A model generated the notes under the pieces. The model did no database searches. It had not been told where the DNA came from and saw nothing but the letters and a program-made list of their open reading frames with translations. A stretch of DNA of 51,914 bases from Micromonospora rosaria (lineage in GTDB: Bacteria; Actinomycetota; Actinomycetes; Mycobacteriales; Micromonosporaceae): assembly GCF_001567585.1 (NCBI RefSeq), contig NZ_LRQV01000038.1, positions 1 through 51,914 of the forward strand, given 5' to 3'. Below are positions 1 to 8,308 of the stretch, one piece after another (the stretch's first letter is position 1; each line of letters begins with the position of its first letter). Both the position numbers and the translations under genes were made by a program.

Positions 1-2
1 GG

Positions 3-1166
3 TCAGGAGGTGGGGGTGGGGGTGGGGGCGAAGGGGATGGTGGGGGTCGGGGTGGGGGTGGGGGCGCCGGTGGGTGGGTGCCAGAGGCCCCGGGCGCGCA
101 GGATGGGCAGGACGCCCTCGCCGAACCAGTACGCCTCCTCCAGGTGCGGGTAGCCGGAGAGTACGAACTCCTCGATGCCGAGCGCGTGGTACTCGGCGAT
201 CCGGTCGGCGATCTCGGCGTGGCTGCCCACCAGGGCGGTGCCCGCGCCACCCCGGACCAGGCCGACGCCGGCCCACAGGTTGGGCGCGACCACCAGGTCG
301 TCCCGGGAGCCGTGGTGCAGGTCGAGCATCCGGCGCTGCCCCTCGGACTCGCTGCGGCGCAGCCCCGCCTGGACGGCCCGGACGTCGGCCTCGTCGATGC
401 CGTCGAGCAGCCGGCGGGCCTGCGCCCAGGCCTCGTCGGCGGTGTCCCGCGCGATGACGTGCAGCCGGATGCCGAAGCGCAGCCGACGACCGGCCTCGGC
501 GGCCAGGGACCGGATCCAGTCGAGCTTGCCGGCCACCTGGGCGGGCGGCTCCCCCCAGGTCAGGTAGACGTCGCTGTGCCGGGCCGCGACCGGGCCGGCG
601 GCGGCCGACGACCCGCCGAAGTAGACCGGCGGGACCGGGTCGGGCGTCCGGCTCAGCCGGGCCCCCTCGACCCGCAGGTGGGGCCCGTCGTGGTCGACCG
701 TCCCACCGCCCCACAGGGAGCGCACCACGTGCAGGAACTCGTCGGTACGGGCGTACCGGGCGTCCTTGTCGAGGAAGTCGCCGTACCCGCGCTGCTCGGC
801 CGACTCGCCGCCGGTGACCACGTTGAGCAGCAGCCGGCCGCCGGAGAGGCGCTGGTACGTGGCGGCCATCTGGGCGGCCAGGGTCGGGGAGAGCAGCCCG
901 GGACGGAAGGCGACCAGGAACTTCAGCCGTTCGGTGACCTCGGTCAGCATCGCCGTGGTCAGCCAGGCGTCCTCGCACCAGGCGCCGGTCGGGGTGAGCA
1001 CGCCGACGAAGCCGAGCTGCTCGGCGGAGCGGGCGATCTGCCCGAGGTAGGCGACGCTCGCCGGCCGGACCGCCCCGGCGGCGCCGACCGGTACGCCGTG
1101 TCCACCACCGACGACGCCCCGGCTGTCGCCGGAGGTGGGCAGGAACCAGTGGAAGGTGAGCGACAT
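3..1166 (-). CDS. ssuD: FMNH2-dependent alkanesulfonate monooxygenase SsuD
   Basis: Cleaves alkanesulfonates to sulfite and an aldehyde using FMNH2 and O2, in the cytoplasm (family knowledge). The 387 residues align along nearly their whole length with the SsuD sequence I remember: N-terminal MSLTFHWFLPTSGD, CEDAW near residue 64, LTWGEPP, GIRLHVIARDT, NLWAGVGLVRGGAGTALVG and the closing FVLSGYPHLEEAY. GGAGGAG lies 8 bases before the ATG. The gene is divergent from ssuABC across a 191-base gap that holds a CCTAC-N7-GTAGG dyad. The last ~25 residues form an odd Thr-Pro repeat tail (PTPTPT) encoded by GGTGGGG-like repeats. A reduced-flavin donor is not adjacent; the flavin reductase gene near 16.5-17.06 kb is a candidate partner. 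Confidence 0.96.
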   Translation of the reverse strand: MSLTFHWFLPTSGDSRGVVGGGHGVPVGAAGAVRPASVAYLGQIARSAEQLGFVGVLTPTGAWCEDAWLTTAMLTEVTERLKFLVAFRPGLLSPTLAAQMAATYQRLSGGRLLLNVVTGGESAEQRGYGDFLDKDARYARTDEFLHVVRSLWGGGTVDHDGPHLRVEGARLSRTPDPVPPVYFGGSSAAAGPVAARHSDVYLTWGEPPAQVAGKLDWIRSLAAEAGRRLRFGIRLHVIARDTADEAWAQARRLLDGIDEADVRAVQAGLRRSESEGQRRMLDLHHGSRDDLVVAPNLWAGVGLVRGGAGTALVGSHAEIADRIAEYHALGIEEFVLSGYPHLEEAYWFGEGVLPILRARGLWHPPTGAPTPTPTPTIPFAPTPTPTS

Positions 1167-1264
1167 CGGGGGCTCCTCCGGATGAGCGGGTGGGGTCGGG
1201 GTGCGGTCGACGGGCGGGCGTTCCTGATGGCCGGGACGACCACCCGAACAGACTATCGATAAAA

Positions 1265-1281
1265 CCTACCGGATTAGTAGG
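1265..1281. promoter_or_regulatory. CCTAC-N7-GTAGG operator-like dyad, ssuD/ssuA intergenic region
   Basis: CCTACCGGATTAGTAGG is an inverted repeat with perfect 5-base arms and a 7-base spacer, midway between divergent ssuD and ssuA. The same arms and spacing, with spacer AGGATAA, recur at 17998-18014 upstream of the DUF1684 gene. A second imperfect dyad (GATtAGTAGgCTACTgATC, 1272-1290) overlaps it. The surrounding AT-rich stretch (1250-1290) probably contains both promoters. An Rrf2/CymR-like sulfur regulator is an inference only; no regulator gene lies in the window. Confidence 0.6.
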
Positions 1282-1357
1282 CTACTGATCCGCGCCGACG
1301 CCCGTCGATCCGGCGCCCGACACCGACATCGATACGACAGACCGTTGAGGAGTCCGT

Positions 1358-2341
1358 ATGCGTACCCCGCCCTGGTCCCACCCGATCTCCCGGCGCCGCC
1401 TCGGCACGGCCCTGCTCACCGCCGTGACGCTGGTCGCGGTCGGCGGGGCGGCCGGCTGCGGCGACGACGCCGGGGCCGGCGACGGCGACCCCGGCCCGCT
1501 GCGCATCGGCTACCAGCGCTTCGGCGGGCTGAGCCTGGTCAAGGCACGGGGCGCGGCCCCGGACGCGCAGTGGTCGCTGTTCGAGAGCGGGCCGGCGCTG
1601 ACCGAGGCGCTCAAGGCCGGCTCGATCGACCTCGGCGAGGTCGGCGAGGCGCCCCCGGTCTTCGCCGCCGCCGGCAGGATCCCCTTCTCCGTGGTCGGCA
1701 CCTCCGCGCCGGTCCCCCAGGGCGAGGCGGTGCTGGTCAAGGCGGACAGCCCGTACCGCACCTTCGCCGACCTGAAGGGCCGCACCGTCGCCCTCAACAA
1801 GGGCTCCAACGTGCACTGGCTGCTGGTCAGGCTGCTGGAGGCGAACGGCATGACCCTCGCCGACCTCGAGGTCCGGTACCTCAAGCCGGCCGAGGGGCGA
1901 CCCGCCTTCGACAACGGGCAGGTCGACGCCTGGATCATCTGGGACCCGTACTTCGCCCTCACCGAGCGGCCCGACGTGCGGATCCTCGCCGACGCCACCG
2001 GCCTGGCCAGCAACCGTCAGTACCTGCTCGCCTCCCCCGAGGTGCTGGCGAGCAGGTCGGCCGAGCTGGGCACGTTCCTGCGGACGTTCCGCGAGGTCAC
2101 CGACTGGGGCATCGCCAACCCCGACGAGCGGGCCAAGGTTCTCGCCCCCGAGCTGAAGATCCCCGAGGAGACCGCGCACCGGGCCCTCGCCCGCAGCGCC
2201 CAGCCGCTCGCCCCGGTCACCCCGGCCATCGGCGACGAACTCCAGGCCATCGCCGACGGCTTCGTCGCCCTGGAGCTCGTACCCGGTCCGGTCGACATCC
2301 GCTCCCGCATCGACGAGCGGTACGGCGAGGTCCTGCGGTGA
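1358..2341 (+). CDS. ssuA: Aliphatic sulfonate ABC transporter, substrate-binding lipoprotein (SsuA-like)
   Basis: Extracytoplasmic receptor that delivers sulfonates to the SsuBC importer. The N-terminus is a lipoprotein signal (SRRRLGTALLTAVTLVAVGG, then lipobox GAAGC). The mature part has the SsuA/NMT1 fold pattern: LRIGYQRFGGLSLVKARG, LKAGSIDLGEVGEAPPVFAAA, FADLKGRTVALNKGSNVHWL and DNGQVDAWIIWDPY. TTGAGGAG precedes the ATG by a normal distance. It is first in a plus-strand run, and its TGA overlaps the GTG of the permease gene. The ligand is inferred from family and neighbours; the sequence alone cannot separate sulfonates from taurine. Confidence 0.93.
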   Translation: MRTPPWSHPISRRRLGTALLTAVTLVAVGGAAGCGDDAGAGDGDPGPLRIGYQRFGGLSLVKARGAAPDAQWSLFESGPALTEALKAGSIDLGEVGEAPPVFAAAGRIPFSVVGTSAPVPQGEAVLVKADSPYRTFADLKGRTVALNKGSNVHWLLVRLLEANGMTLADLEVRYLKPAEGRPAFDNGQVDAWIIWDPYFALTERPDVRILADATGLASNRQYLLASPEVLASRSAELGTFLRTFREVTDWGIANPDERAKVLAPELKIPEETAHRALARSAQPLAPVTPAIGDELQAIADGFVALELVPGPVDIRSRIDERYGEVLR

Positions 2342-3174
2342 GCGGCACGGTCCTGGCCGAGGCGCCGGAGCGGGCCGCCCGGCCCGCTCCGGTCCGCCCC
2401 GGCCGCCGGTACCGGCCGGGTGGGCGGTGGCGGCGCGCCGCCAGCCCGGTCCTGCTGGTCGCCGTCTGGGAGGCCGCCGCCCGGTCCGGGGTGCTGTCGC
2501 CGGAGAAGCTGCCCGCGCCGAGCGCGGTGCTGGCCACCGGCTGGCGGCTGGCCCGCGACGGCACCCTCGCCACCCACCTGCTCGACTCGCTCACCCGGGC
2601 CGGCCTCGGCCTGCTGATCGGCGGCGGGCTCGCCCTCCTGCTCGGCGCCGTGGCCGGGCTGCTGCGCCTCGGTGACGACCTGGTCGACCCGCCGGTGCAG
2701 ATGGCCCGGATGCTGCCCCACCTGGGCCTCGTCCCGCTGCTCATCATCTGGGTCGGGATCGGCGAGTCGCTCAAGATCAGCCTGGTCGCGCTCGGCGCGT
2801 TCTTCCCGATCTACTTCAACACCTACGCCGGCATCCGGGACATCGACGAACGGCTGGTCGAGGCGGCCCGGACCTGCGGGCTGGGGCTGCTCGCCCGGCT
2901 GCGGCACGTGGTGCTCCCCGGCGCGCTGCCGGCGCTCTTCCTCGGGCTGCGCCTGGCCATCGGGGCGGCCTGGCTGAGCCTGGTGGTCGGCGAGCAGGTC
3001 AACGCCCAGACCGGCATCGGGTTCCTGATGATGGAGGCCCGCGAGTTCAGCCAGACCGACGTCGTGGTGCTCGGCCTGGTCGTCTACGCCCTGCTGGGGC
3101 TGCTGTCCGACCTCGCCCTGCGGGTGGCGGAGAGGAGGACGCTGACGTGGCGACGCGGACTGCGCGCGAGCTGA
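2338..3174 (+). CDS. ssuC: Sulfonate ABC transporter permease (SsuC-like)
   Basis: Inner-membrane channel subunit of the SsuABC importer. The GTG start at 2338 overlaps the ssuA stop (GTGA) and gives 278 residues, normal for the family. Several hydrophobic segments are visible (SPVLLVAVWEAAA, GLGLLIGGGLALLLGAVAG, LVPLLIIWVGIGESLKISLVA, VVVLGLVVYALLGLLSDLAL). The cytoplasmic EAA-type loop reads EAARTCGLGLLARLRHVVLP, followed by the conserved ALPALFLGLRLAIG. The first ~40 residues are rich in Pro and Arg and precede the membrane part. The 3' end overlaps ssuB by 28 bases. Confidence 0.95.
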   Translation: MSGTVLAEAPERAARPAPVRPGRRYRPGGRWRRAASPVLLVAVWEAAARSGVLSPEKLPAPSAVLATGWRLARDGTLATHLLDSLTRAGLGLLIGGGLALLLGAVAGLLRLGDDLVDPPVQMARMLPHLGLVPLLIIWVGIGESLKISLVALGAFFPIYFNTYAGIRDIDERLVEAARTCGLGLLARLRHVVLPGALPALFLGLRLAIGAAWLSLVVGEQVNAQTGIGFLMMEAREFSQTDVVVLGLVVYALLGLLSDLALRVAERRTLTWRRGLRAS

Positions 3175-3878
3175 CCCCGGCCCCGCCGGTGCTCACCGCG
3201 CGGGCGGTACGCCGGGCGTTCGGGCCGACCACCGTGCTGGCCGGGGTGGACCTGGACATCGCCGGCGGCGAGGTGGTCGCGCTGCTCGGCGGCAGCGGCT
3301 CCGGCAAGAGCACCCTGCTGCGGATCCTCGCCGGCCTCGACCGCGAGGCCACCGGCGAGACCACCGTGCACGGCACCGCCGCCGTGGTGTTCCAGGAACA
3401 CCGGCTGCTGCCGTGGAAGCGGGTGGCGCACAACGTGGCCCTCGGCCTGTCCGGGCCGGACGTGGCCGGGCGGGTGGACCGGGCGCTGGCCGAGGTCGGG
3501 CTCGCCGACCGGCAGCGGGCCTGGCCCGCCGAACTCTCCGGCGGGCAGGCGCAGCGGGTGGCCGTGGCCCGTGCCCTGGTCCGCGCCCCCGACCTGCTCC
3601 TGCTCGACGAGCCGTTCGGCGCGCTCGACGCGCTCACCCGGCTGCGGATGCAGGGCCTGCTGCGCCGGCTGCGCGCCGAGCACGGCTTCGCCGCCCTGCT
3701 GGTCACCCACGACGTGGAGGAGGCGCTGCTGCTCGCCGACCGGGCGCTGGTCCTCGACGGCGGGGTGATCGCCGAGGAACTGCCCGTGCCGCTCGGCCCC
3801 ACCCGCACCCCGGACGACCCGGCCTTCGGCGCGCTGCGCCGCCGCCTGCTCGACCGCCTCGGCGTCCCCACCCCCTGA
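3147..3878 (+). CDS. ssuB: Sulfonate ABC transporter ATP-binding protein (SsuB-like)
   Basis: ATPase that powers sulfonate import. It has all nucleotide-binding motifs: Walker A GGSGSGKST (residues 48-56), Q-loop FQEHRLLPW, signature LSGGQAQR, Walker B LLLLDEP and H-loop VTHDVEEA. At 243 residues it matches NrtD/SsuB/TauB-type subunits, and FQEHRLLPWKRVAHNVALGL is typical of them. The GTG start at 3147 lies inside ssuC and is preceded by GAGAGGAG. The gene is followed by a 16-base gap to the methanethiol oxidase gene, so uptake and intracellular sulfur metabolism look co-transcribed. Confidence 0.95.
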   Translation: MATRTARELTPAPPVLTARAVRRAFGPTTVLAGVDLDIAGGEVVALLGGSGSGKSTLLRILAGLDREATGETTVHGTAAVVFQEHRLLPWKRVAHNVALGLSGPDVAGRVDRALAEVGLADRQRAWPAELSGGQAQRVAVARALVRAPDLLLLDEPFGALDALTRLRMQGLLRRLRAEHGFAALLVTHDVEEALLLADRALVLDGGVIAEELPVPLGPTRTPDDPAFGALRRRLLDRLGVPTP

Positions 3879-3894
3879 CCGAACGGAGGCTTCG

Positions 3895-5307
3895 ATGACC
3901 CGCTGGACCCCCGACCCCACCTTCTACCCCTCCCCCGGGCAGGCCGCGACCGCGCCGCCGGAGAAACTGGCGTACGTGGCGGCGTTCGACCGCTCGGCGC
4001 GGCGGCCCGACGCGATCGTGGTGCTCGACACCGACCCCGACTCCCCCGACTACGGCCGCGTGGTCGGCTGGACCGACCTGCCGCACACCGGCGACGAGCT
4101 GCACCACTTCGGCTGGAACGCGTGCAGCAGCGCGCTCTGCCCGACCGCCCCGCACCCGCACGTGGAACGGCGCTACCTGATCGTGCCCGGCCTGCGCTCG
4201 TCCCGGGTGCACGTCTTCGACACCCAGCCCGACCCGCGCCGGCCCCGGCTGACCAAGGTGATCGAGGCGGACGAGCTGGCCGACCGGGCCGGCTACTCCC
4301 GGCCGCACACCGTCCACTGCGGACCGGACGGGATCTACCTCTCCGCGCTCGGCGGCGCCGACGGGCGCGACGGCCCCGGCGGCATCGCGGTGCTCGACCA
4401 CACCACCTTCGACGTGCGCGGCCGGTGGGAGGCCGACCGGGGGCCACAGCACCTGGCGTACGACTTCTGGTGGCACCTCAACCACGACGTGCTGGTCACC
4501 AGCGAGTGGGGCACCCCGTCGATGATCGAGGACGGCATCGTCGGCGAGCTGCTGCTCGGCCGCCGGTACGGCCACGCGCTCCACTTCTGGGACCTGGCGA
4601 CCCGGCGGCACGTGCAGCGGGTCGACCTCGGCGACCAGTACCAGATGCCGCTGGAACTGCGCCCCGCGCACGACCCGACCCGGACGTACGGCTTCGTCGG
4701 GGTGGTGGTCAGCGTCGAGGACCTGTCCGCCTCGGTCTGGCTGTGGCACCGGGAGGTCGGCGGGGACGGCTGGGCGGTCACCCGGGTCATCGACATCCCC
4801 GCCGAGCCGGCCGACCCGGCCGACCTGCCGGACCTGCTCAAGCCCTTCGGGGCGGTACCGCCGCTGGTCACCGACATCGACCTGTCGGTCGACGACCGGT
4901 TCCTCTACGTCTCCTGCTGGGGCACCGGGGAGCTGCGCCAGTACGACGTCAGCGACCCGTTCCACCCGGTGCTCACCGGGTCGGTGCGCCTGGGCGGCAT
5001 CGTCGCGCGCACCGCCCACCCGGCCGCCCCGGACGAGCCGCTGGCCGGCGGCCCGCAGATGGTCGAGGTGAGCCGGGACGGCCGGCGGGTGTACGTCTCG
5101 AACTCCCTCTACGGCGCCTGGGACGACCAGTTCTACCCGGACGGGGTGGGGGCCTGGCTGGCCAAGCTCGACGTCCCCACCGACGACGGCGGGCTCGTCC
5201 CGGACCCGCGGTTCTTCCCGCGCGGGGAGGAGTTCCGGGGGCTGCGCGTGCACCAGACCCGGTTGCAGGGCGGGGACGCCTCCTCCGACTCGTACTGCTT
5301 CCCGTGA
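3895..5307 (+). CDS. SBP56-family protein, probable methanethiol oxidase
   Basis: Member of the selenium-binding protein 56 / methanethiol oxidase family; known members oxidise methanethiol to formaldehyde, hydrogen sulfide and hydrogen peroxide. The 470 residues match the usual length, with beta-propeller-like motifs. Conserved landmarks include HHFGWNACSS (His70-His71, Cys77), YLIVPGLRSSRVHVFDT, PHTVHCGPDGIYLSALG, FWWHLNHDVLVTSEWGTP, DRFLYVSCWGTGELRQYD and a near-terminal GLRVHQTRLQGGD. It is preceded by GGAGG and follows ssuB closely. Context suggests that methanethiol or a related C1-sulfur compound from monooxygenase reactions is turned into usable sulfide. Substrate and metal content are inferred from the family. 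Confidence 0.9.
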   Translation: MTRWTPDPTFYPSPGQAATAPPEKLAYVAAFDRSARRPDAIVVLDTDPDSPDYGRVVGWTDLPHTGDELHHFGWNACSSALCPTAPHPHVERRYLIVPGLRSSRVHVFDTQPDPRRPRLTKVIEADELADRAGYSRPHTVHCGPDGIYLSALGGADGRDGPGGIAVLDHTTFDVRGRWEADRGPQHLAYDFWWHLNHDVLVTSEWGTPSMIEDGIVGELLLGRRYGHALHFWDLATRRHVQRVDLGDQYQMPLELRPAHDPTRTYGFVGVVVSVEDLSASVWLWHREVGGDGWAVTRVIDIPAEPADPADLPDLLKPFGAVPPLVTDIDLSVDDRFLYVSCWGTGELRQYDVSDPFHPVLTGSVRLGGIVARTAHPAAPDEPLAGGPQMVEVSRDGRRVYVSNSLYGAWDDQFYPDGVGAWLAKLDVPTDDGGLVPDPRFFPRGEEFRGLRVHQTRLQGGDASSDSYCFP

Positions 5308-5966
5308 CCGGCGCGGCGTGGGCGACGCTGGTCGCCCTCGGCGCGTTCCACGGACTCAACCCGGCGATGGGGTGGCTCTTCGCGGTGGCCCGGGGGTTGC
5401 AGGAGCGCAGCCGGGCCGCGCTGCTGGGCTCGCTGCCCCCGGTCGCCCTGGGCCACCTGGCCTCCGTCGCGGTGGTCGCCGCGCTGGTCAGCGCCACCCG
5501 GTCGGTCACCGCGAGCACGGTGGTGACGGTCGTCGGCGGGCTGCTGCTGGTCGGGTTCGGCCTGTGGCGGCTGCTCTCCGCACGTCACTTCCGCTGGGCC
5601 GGGATGCGGCTGTCGGCGGCGCAGCTCGCCGGCTGGTCGTTCCTGATGTCCTCGGCGCACGGCGCCGGGCTGATGCTGCTGCCGGTGCTGCTCACCGACC
5701 CGGTGGGCGACGCCGGCGGGCACGTTGGGCACCCGGCCGGTGGGTCGGCGGGCGCTCTGGTCGGCGACGCGGCGGTGGGGGCACTGCCGGGCCTGGCGGC
5801 GGCCGGGGTGCACACCGTCGCCATGTTCGGCACCGCGCTGCTCGTCGCCGTGCTGGTCTACGAGGTGCTCGGGGTGGGGGTGCTGCGCCGGGCCTGGTTC
5901 AACGTGGACCGGCTCTGGGCCGGGGTGCTGGTGGCCGCCGGGCTGGTGACCCTGCTGCGCGCCTGA
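5304..5966 (+). CDS. Polytopic membrane protein coupled to the methanethiol oxidase gene
   Basis: I cannot name the function. The GTG at 5304 overlaps the preceding stop (GTGA), giving 220 residues and strong translational coupling. The protein opens with GAWATLVALGAFHGLNPAMG-type sequence without a cleavable signal and has about five or six hydrophobic segments (SVAVVAALVSAT, VVTVVGGLLLVGFGLW, LMSSAHGAGLMLLPVLL, MFGTALLVAVLVYEVLGVG, WAGVLVAAGLVTLL). Two His-containing intramembrane motifs, FHGLNPAMG and SSAHGAGL, recall metal or small-molecule transporters, but that resemblance is weak. Its position suggests transport or membrane handling of the oxidase's substrate, product or metal. Confidence 0.75.
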   Translation: MTGAAWATLVALGAFHGLNPAMGWLFAVARGLQERSRAALLGSLPPVALGHLASVAVVAALVSATRSVTASTVVTVVGGLLLVGFGLWRLLSARHFRWAGMRLSAAQLAGWSFLMSSAHGAGLMLLPVLLTDPVGDAGGHVGHPAGGSAGALVGDAAVGALPGLAAAGVHTVAMFGTALLVAVLVYEVLGVGVLRRAWFNVDRLWAGVLVAAGLVTLLRA

Positions 5967-5981
5967 CGCGGGCCGGGCCCG

Positions 5982-6017
5982 ACCCGGGGCGCGGGGTGGC
6001 GGCCCCGCGTCCCGGGT
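5982..6017. terminator. Long hairpin between convergent genes (bidirectional terminator)
   Basis: ACCCGGGGCGCGGGG (5982-5996) pairs with CCCCGCGTCCCGGGT (6003-6017) over 15 bases with one G-U pair and a 6-base loop. It sits exactly between the plus-strand membrane-protein gene and the convergent oxidoreductase gene, whose stop codon it touches. There is no clear T tract, which is common in high-GC actinomycetes. Confidence 0.7.
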
Positions 6018-7147
6018 CAGCCGCCCTGCGCCCACTCCTTGGCGAGCAGCTCGTACGAGGCGACCCGGTCCCGGTGGTCGTGGGTGATGGTGGTGATCAG
6101 CAGCTCGTCGGCGCCGGTGGCGTCGCGCAGGGTCCGCAGCCGCTCGGCCACCACCTCCGGGGCGCCGACGAACTGGGTGTCCACCCGATCGGCGACCAGG
6201 AGCCGGTCCTCCTCGGTCCAGGGCTGCGCGGCGGCCTCCTCCGGCGTGGGGTACGGGATCGCCCCGTCGCCGCTGCGGATGCTGCGCACCCAGAGCCCGT
6301 ACGGGGCGGCCAGCCGGCGGGCGGTGTCGTCGTCCGGGGCCACCACGACGTCGGCGGAGACCACCACGTACGGCTGCGCCAGCCGCGCCGAGGGGCGGAA
6401 CGCCGCCCGGTACGCCCGCACCGCGTCCAGCACGGCGGCGGGCGCGACGTGGTAGTTGGCCGCGAACGGCAGGCCCAGCGCGCCGGCCAGTTGGGCGCTC
6501 TCCCCGCCGCTGCTGCCGAGCAGCCAGACCGTCAGCTCCGCGCCCTCCCCCGGCACCGCGTGCGCGTCCAGGCCGGTGGCGTCGGTGTAGTCGCCGCGCA
6601 GCAGGGCCAGGATGTCGGCGACCTGCCGGGGGAAGTCGGGTGACTCGGCGCCGGGCGGGTGCAGCAGCGCGTTGTGCAACGCGAACCGGGGCGAGGCGAG
6701 CAGCTTGGCGAAGGAGAACGGCGGCGGGATCAGCAGCCCGTCGACCACCCGGTACGGCTCCGGGGCCGGTGGCTCGACCGGCGGTTGCGGTGCGCTCAGG
6801 CCCCGGCGTTGGCCGGAGCGGCCCAGCCCCAGGTCGACCCGGTCCGGGTAGAGGGCGGCGAGGGTGCCGAACTCCTCCACCACGGACAGCGCCGTACGGT
6901 GGCCGAGCTGCACCGCCGCCGACCCGACCCGGATGTGGCCGGTGGCCGCCGCCACCTGGCCGATCAGCACGGCCGGGGCGGAGCTGGCCACCCCCCGGGC
7001 GAGATGGTGCTCGGCGAGCCAGTACCGGTGGTACCCGACCTGTTCAACCCGCCGGGCCAGGTCGATGGTGTGGCGCAGGGCGTCGGCGACCCCGCCCCCG
7101 GTGGGGACCGGCGACAGGTCGAGCACGGACAGCGGCGTCGGTGACAT
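6017..7147 (-). CDS. LLM-class flavin-dependent oxidoreductase, MsnO8-like
   Basis: Luciferase-like monooxygenase expected to use reduced flavin and O2. The N-terminus [14 protein letters not shown], the early RYWLAEHH motif, [29 protein letters not shown] and the late [13 protein letters not shown] are typical of the MsnO8 subgroup; 376 residues is normal. GGGAGGAACCC precedes the ATG. It is the last gene of a minus-strand series of four such enzymes downstream of a peptide-type ABC transporter. Substrate unknown; by context an organosulfur compound. Confidence 0.88.
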   Translation of the reverse strand: MSPTPLSVLDLSPVPTGGGVADALRHTIDLARRVEQVGYHRYWLAEHHLARGVASSAPAVLIGQVAAATGHIRVGSAAVQLGHRTALSVVEEFGTLAALYPDRVDLGLGRSGQRRGLSAPQPPVEPPAPEPYRVVDGLLIPPPFSFAKLLASPRFALHNALLHPPGAESPDFPRQVADILALLRGDYTDATGLDAHAVPGEGAELTVWLLGSSGGESAQLAGALGLPFAANYHVAPAAVLDAVRAYRAAFRPSARLAQPYVVVSADVVVAPDDDTARRLAAPYGLWVRSIRSGDGAIPYPTPEEAAAQPWTEEDRLLVADRVDTQFVGAPEVVAERLRTLRDATGADELLITTITHDHRDRVASYELLAKEWAQGG

Positions 7148-7165
7148 GGGTTCCTCCCGTTCGGA

Positions 7166-8308
7166 TCAGACAGGGGCGGACAGCGGCGGCGGGCCGGCCC
7201 GACCGTCGGCGGCGACGGTGACGGCGGCCGGCGGGCCGGTGACGCCCGGCCCGGGGGACGTCCCGGCGGGGTGCAGCGGGCGGCTGGGGATCTCGCGGCG
7301 CAGCACCGGGGCGACCTCGGCCTGGAACAGCTCCAGGCTGCGCCGGTGCTGGTCGTCGGTCAGCCCGTCCCGGTCGGCGGTCAGGTGGATCACCTCGTGG
7401 CCGAGCCGCTCGTGCTGGCGCAGCACCTTCTCGGCGATCTGCTGCGGGCTGCCGACCAGCATCGAGCTGCGCTCGAGGGCGTCCTCCAGGGTCGGGAAGA
7501 CCGGGTCCACCCCGGCCCTGCGGAACGCGGCGAGCCGGGCCTCGAAGATCGGGCGGTACCGCTCGACCGCCTCCTGCGAGGTGGGCGCGGTGTGGAAGCC
7601 GGCGGTGCCGGCGCCGACCAGGGCGTCGGCGGGGCCGTGCCCGTGGTGCGCCCAGCGGTCCCGGTAGTGGCGGACCAGTTCGGCGTACGGCGCAATGGGG
7701 TTGGTCACGTTGGCGGAGAAGAGCGGGTCGCCCCAGCGGGCGGCCAGCTCCACGGACTCCCGGCTGGTGGCGCTGCCGTGCCAGACCCGGACCGGCCGCT
7801 GCAACGGGCGGGGCCACACCTCGGCCTCGTGCAGCGGCGGGCGGAACCGGCCGGACCAGGTGACCTTCTCCTCCCGCCAGAGCCGCCGGAACAGCTCGTA
7901 GCCCTCCCGGTTGCGGTCCCACTGGTCGGCGGCGGTGACGTGGAAGAGCTCGGCCTGGGCGGACCCGTTGCCCTTGCCGATGATCAGTTCGAGCCGGCCG
8001 CCGGAGAGGTGGTCCAGGGTGGCGTAGTCCTCGTAGGCGCGGACCGGGTCGAGCAGGCTGAGCGTGGTGACCGCGGTGAAGAGCCGGATGGTCCGGGTGC
8101 GCGCGGCGATGTGGCTGAGCACCACCGGCGGCGAGGAGGAGATGAAGGGGTACTCGTGCCGCTCGCCCACGCCGTACCCGTCGTAGCCGAGCTCCTCGGC
8201 GATCACCGCGTTGTCGACCACCTCGCGGAACCGGTCGGTGGTGCTGCGCCGGTGACCGGTGACCGGGTCCGGCAGGTGGGTGATCAGGGTGATCAGCAGG
8301 AACCTCAC
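7166..8308 (-). CDS. LLM-class flavin-dependent oxidoreductase (bacterial luciferase-like)
   Basis: Predicted FMNH2-dependent monooxygenase of 380 residues. Landmarks are FREVVDNAVIAEELGYDGYG, GERHEYPF, SHIAARTRTIRLFTAVTTLS, DYATLDHLSGGRLELIIGKG and LVGSPQQIAEKVLRQHERLG. The GTG start overlaps the TGA of the upstream gene (GTGA), so it is translationally coupled. The last ~40 residues (GTSPGPGVTGPPAAVTVA onward) form a low-complexity Pro/Ala tail outside the barrel. Specificity cannot be read from the sequence; a role in sulfur-compound oxidation is inferred from the gene set. Confidence 0.88.
   Translation of the reverse strand: MRFLLITLITHLPDPVTGHRRSTTDRFREVVDNAVIAEELGYDGYGVGERHEYPFISSSPPVVLSHIAARTRTIRLFTAVTTLSLLDPVRAYEDYATLDHLSGGRLELIIGKGNGSAQAELFHVTAADQWDRNREGYELFRRLWREEKVTWSGRFRPPLHEAEVWPRPLQRPVRVWHGSATSRESVELAARWGDPLFSANVTNPIAPYAELVRHYRDRWAHHGHGPADALVGAGTAGFHTAPTSQEAVERYRPIFEARLAAFRRAGVDPVFPTLEDALERSSMLVGSPQQIAEKVLRQHERLGHEVIHLTADRDGLTDDQHRRSLELFQAEVAPVLRREIPSRPLHPAGTSPGPGVTGPPAAVTVAADGRAGPPPLSAPV

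Noticed and set aside
1..75. GGTGGGG repeats as a CRISPR or mobile repeat
   Set aside because: They are short, irregular and encode the Thr-Pro tail of SsuD; there are no spacers or flanking cas genes.
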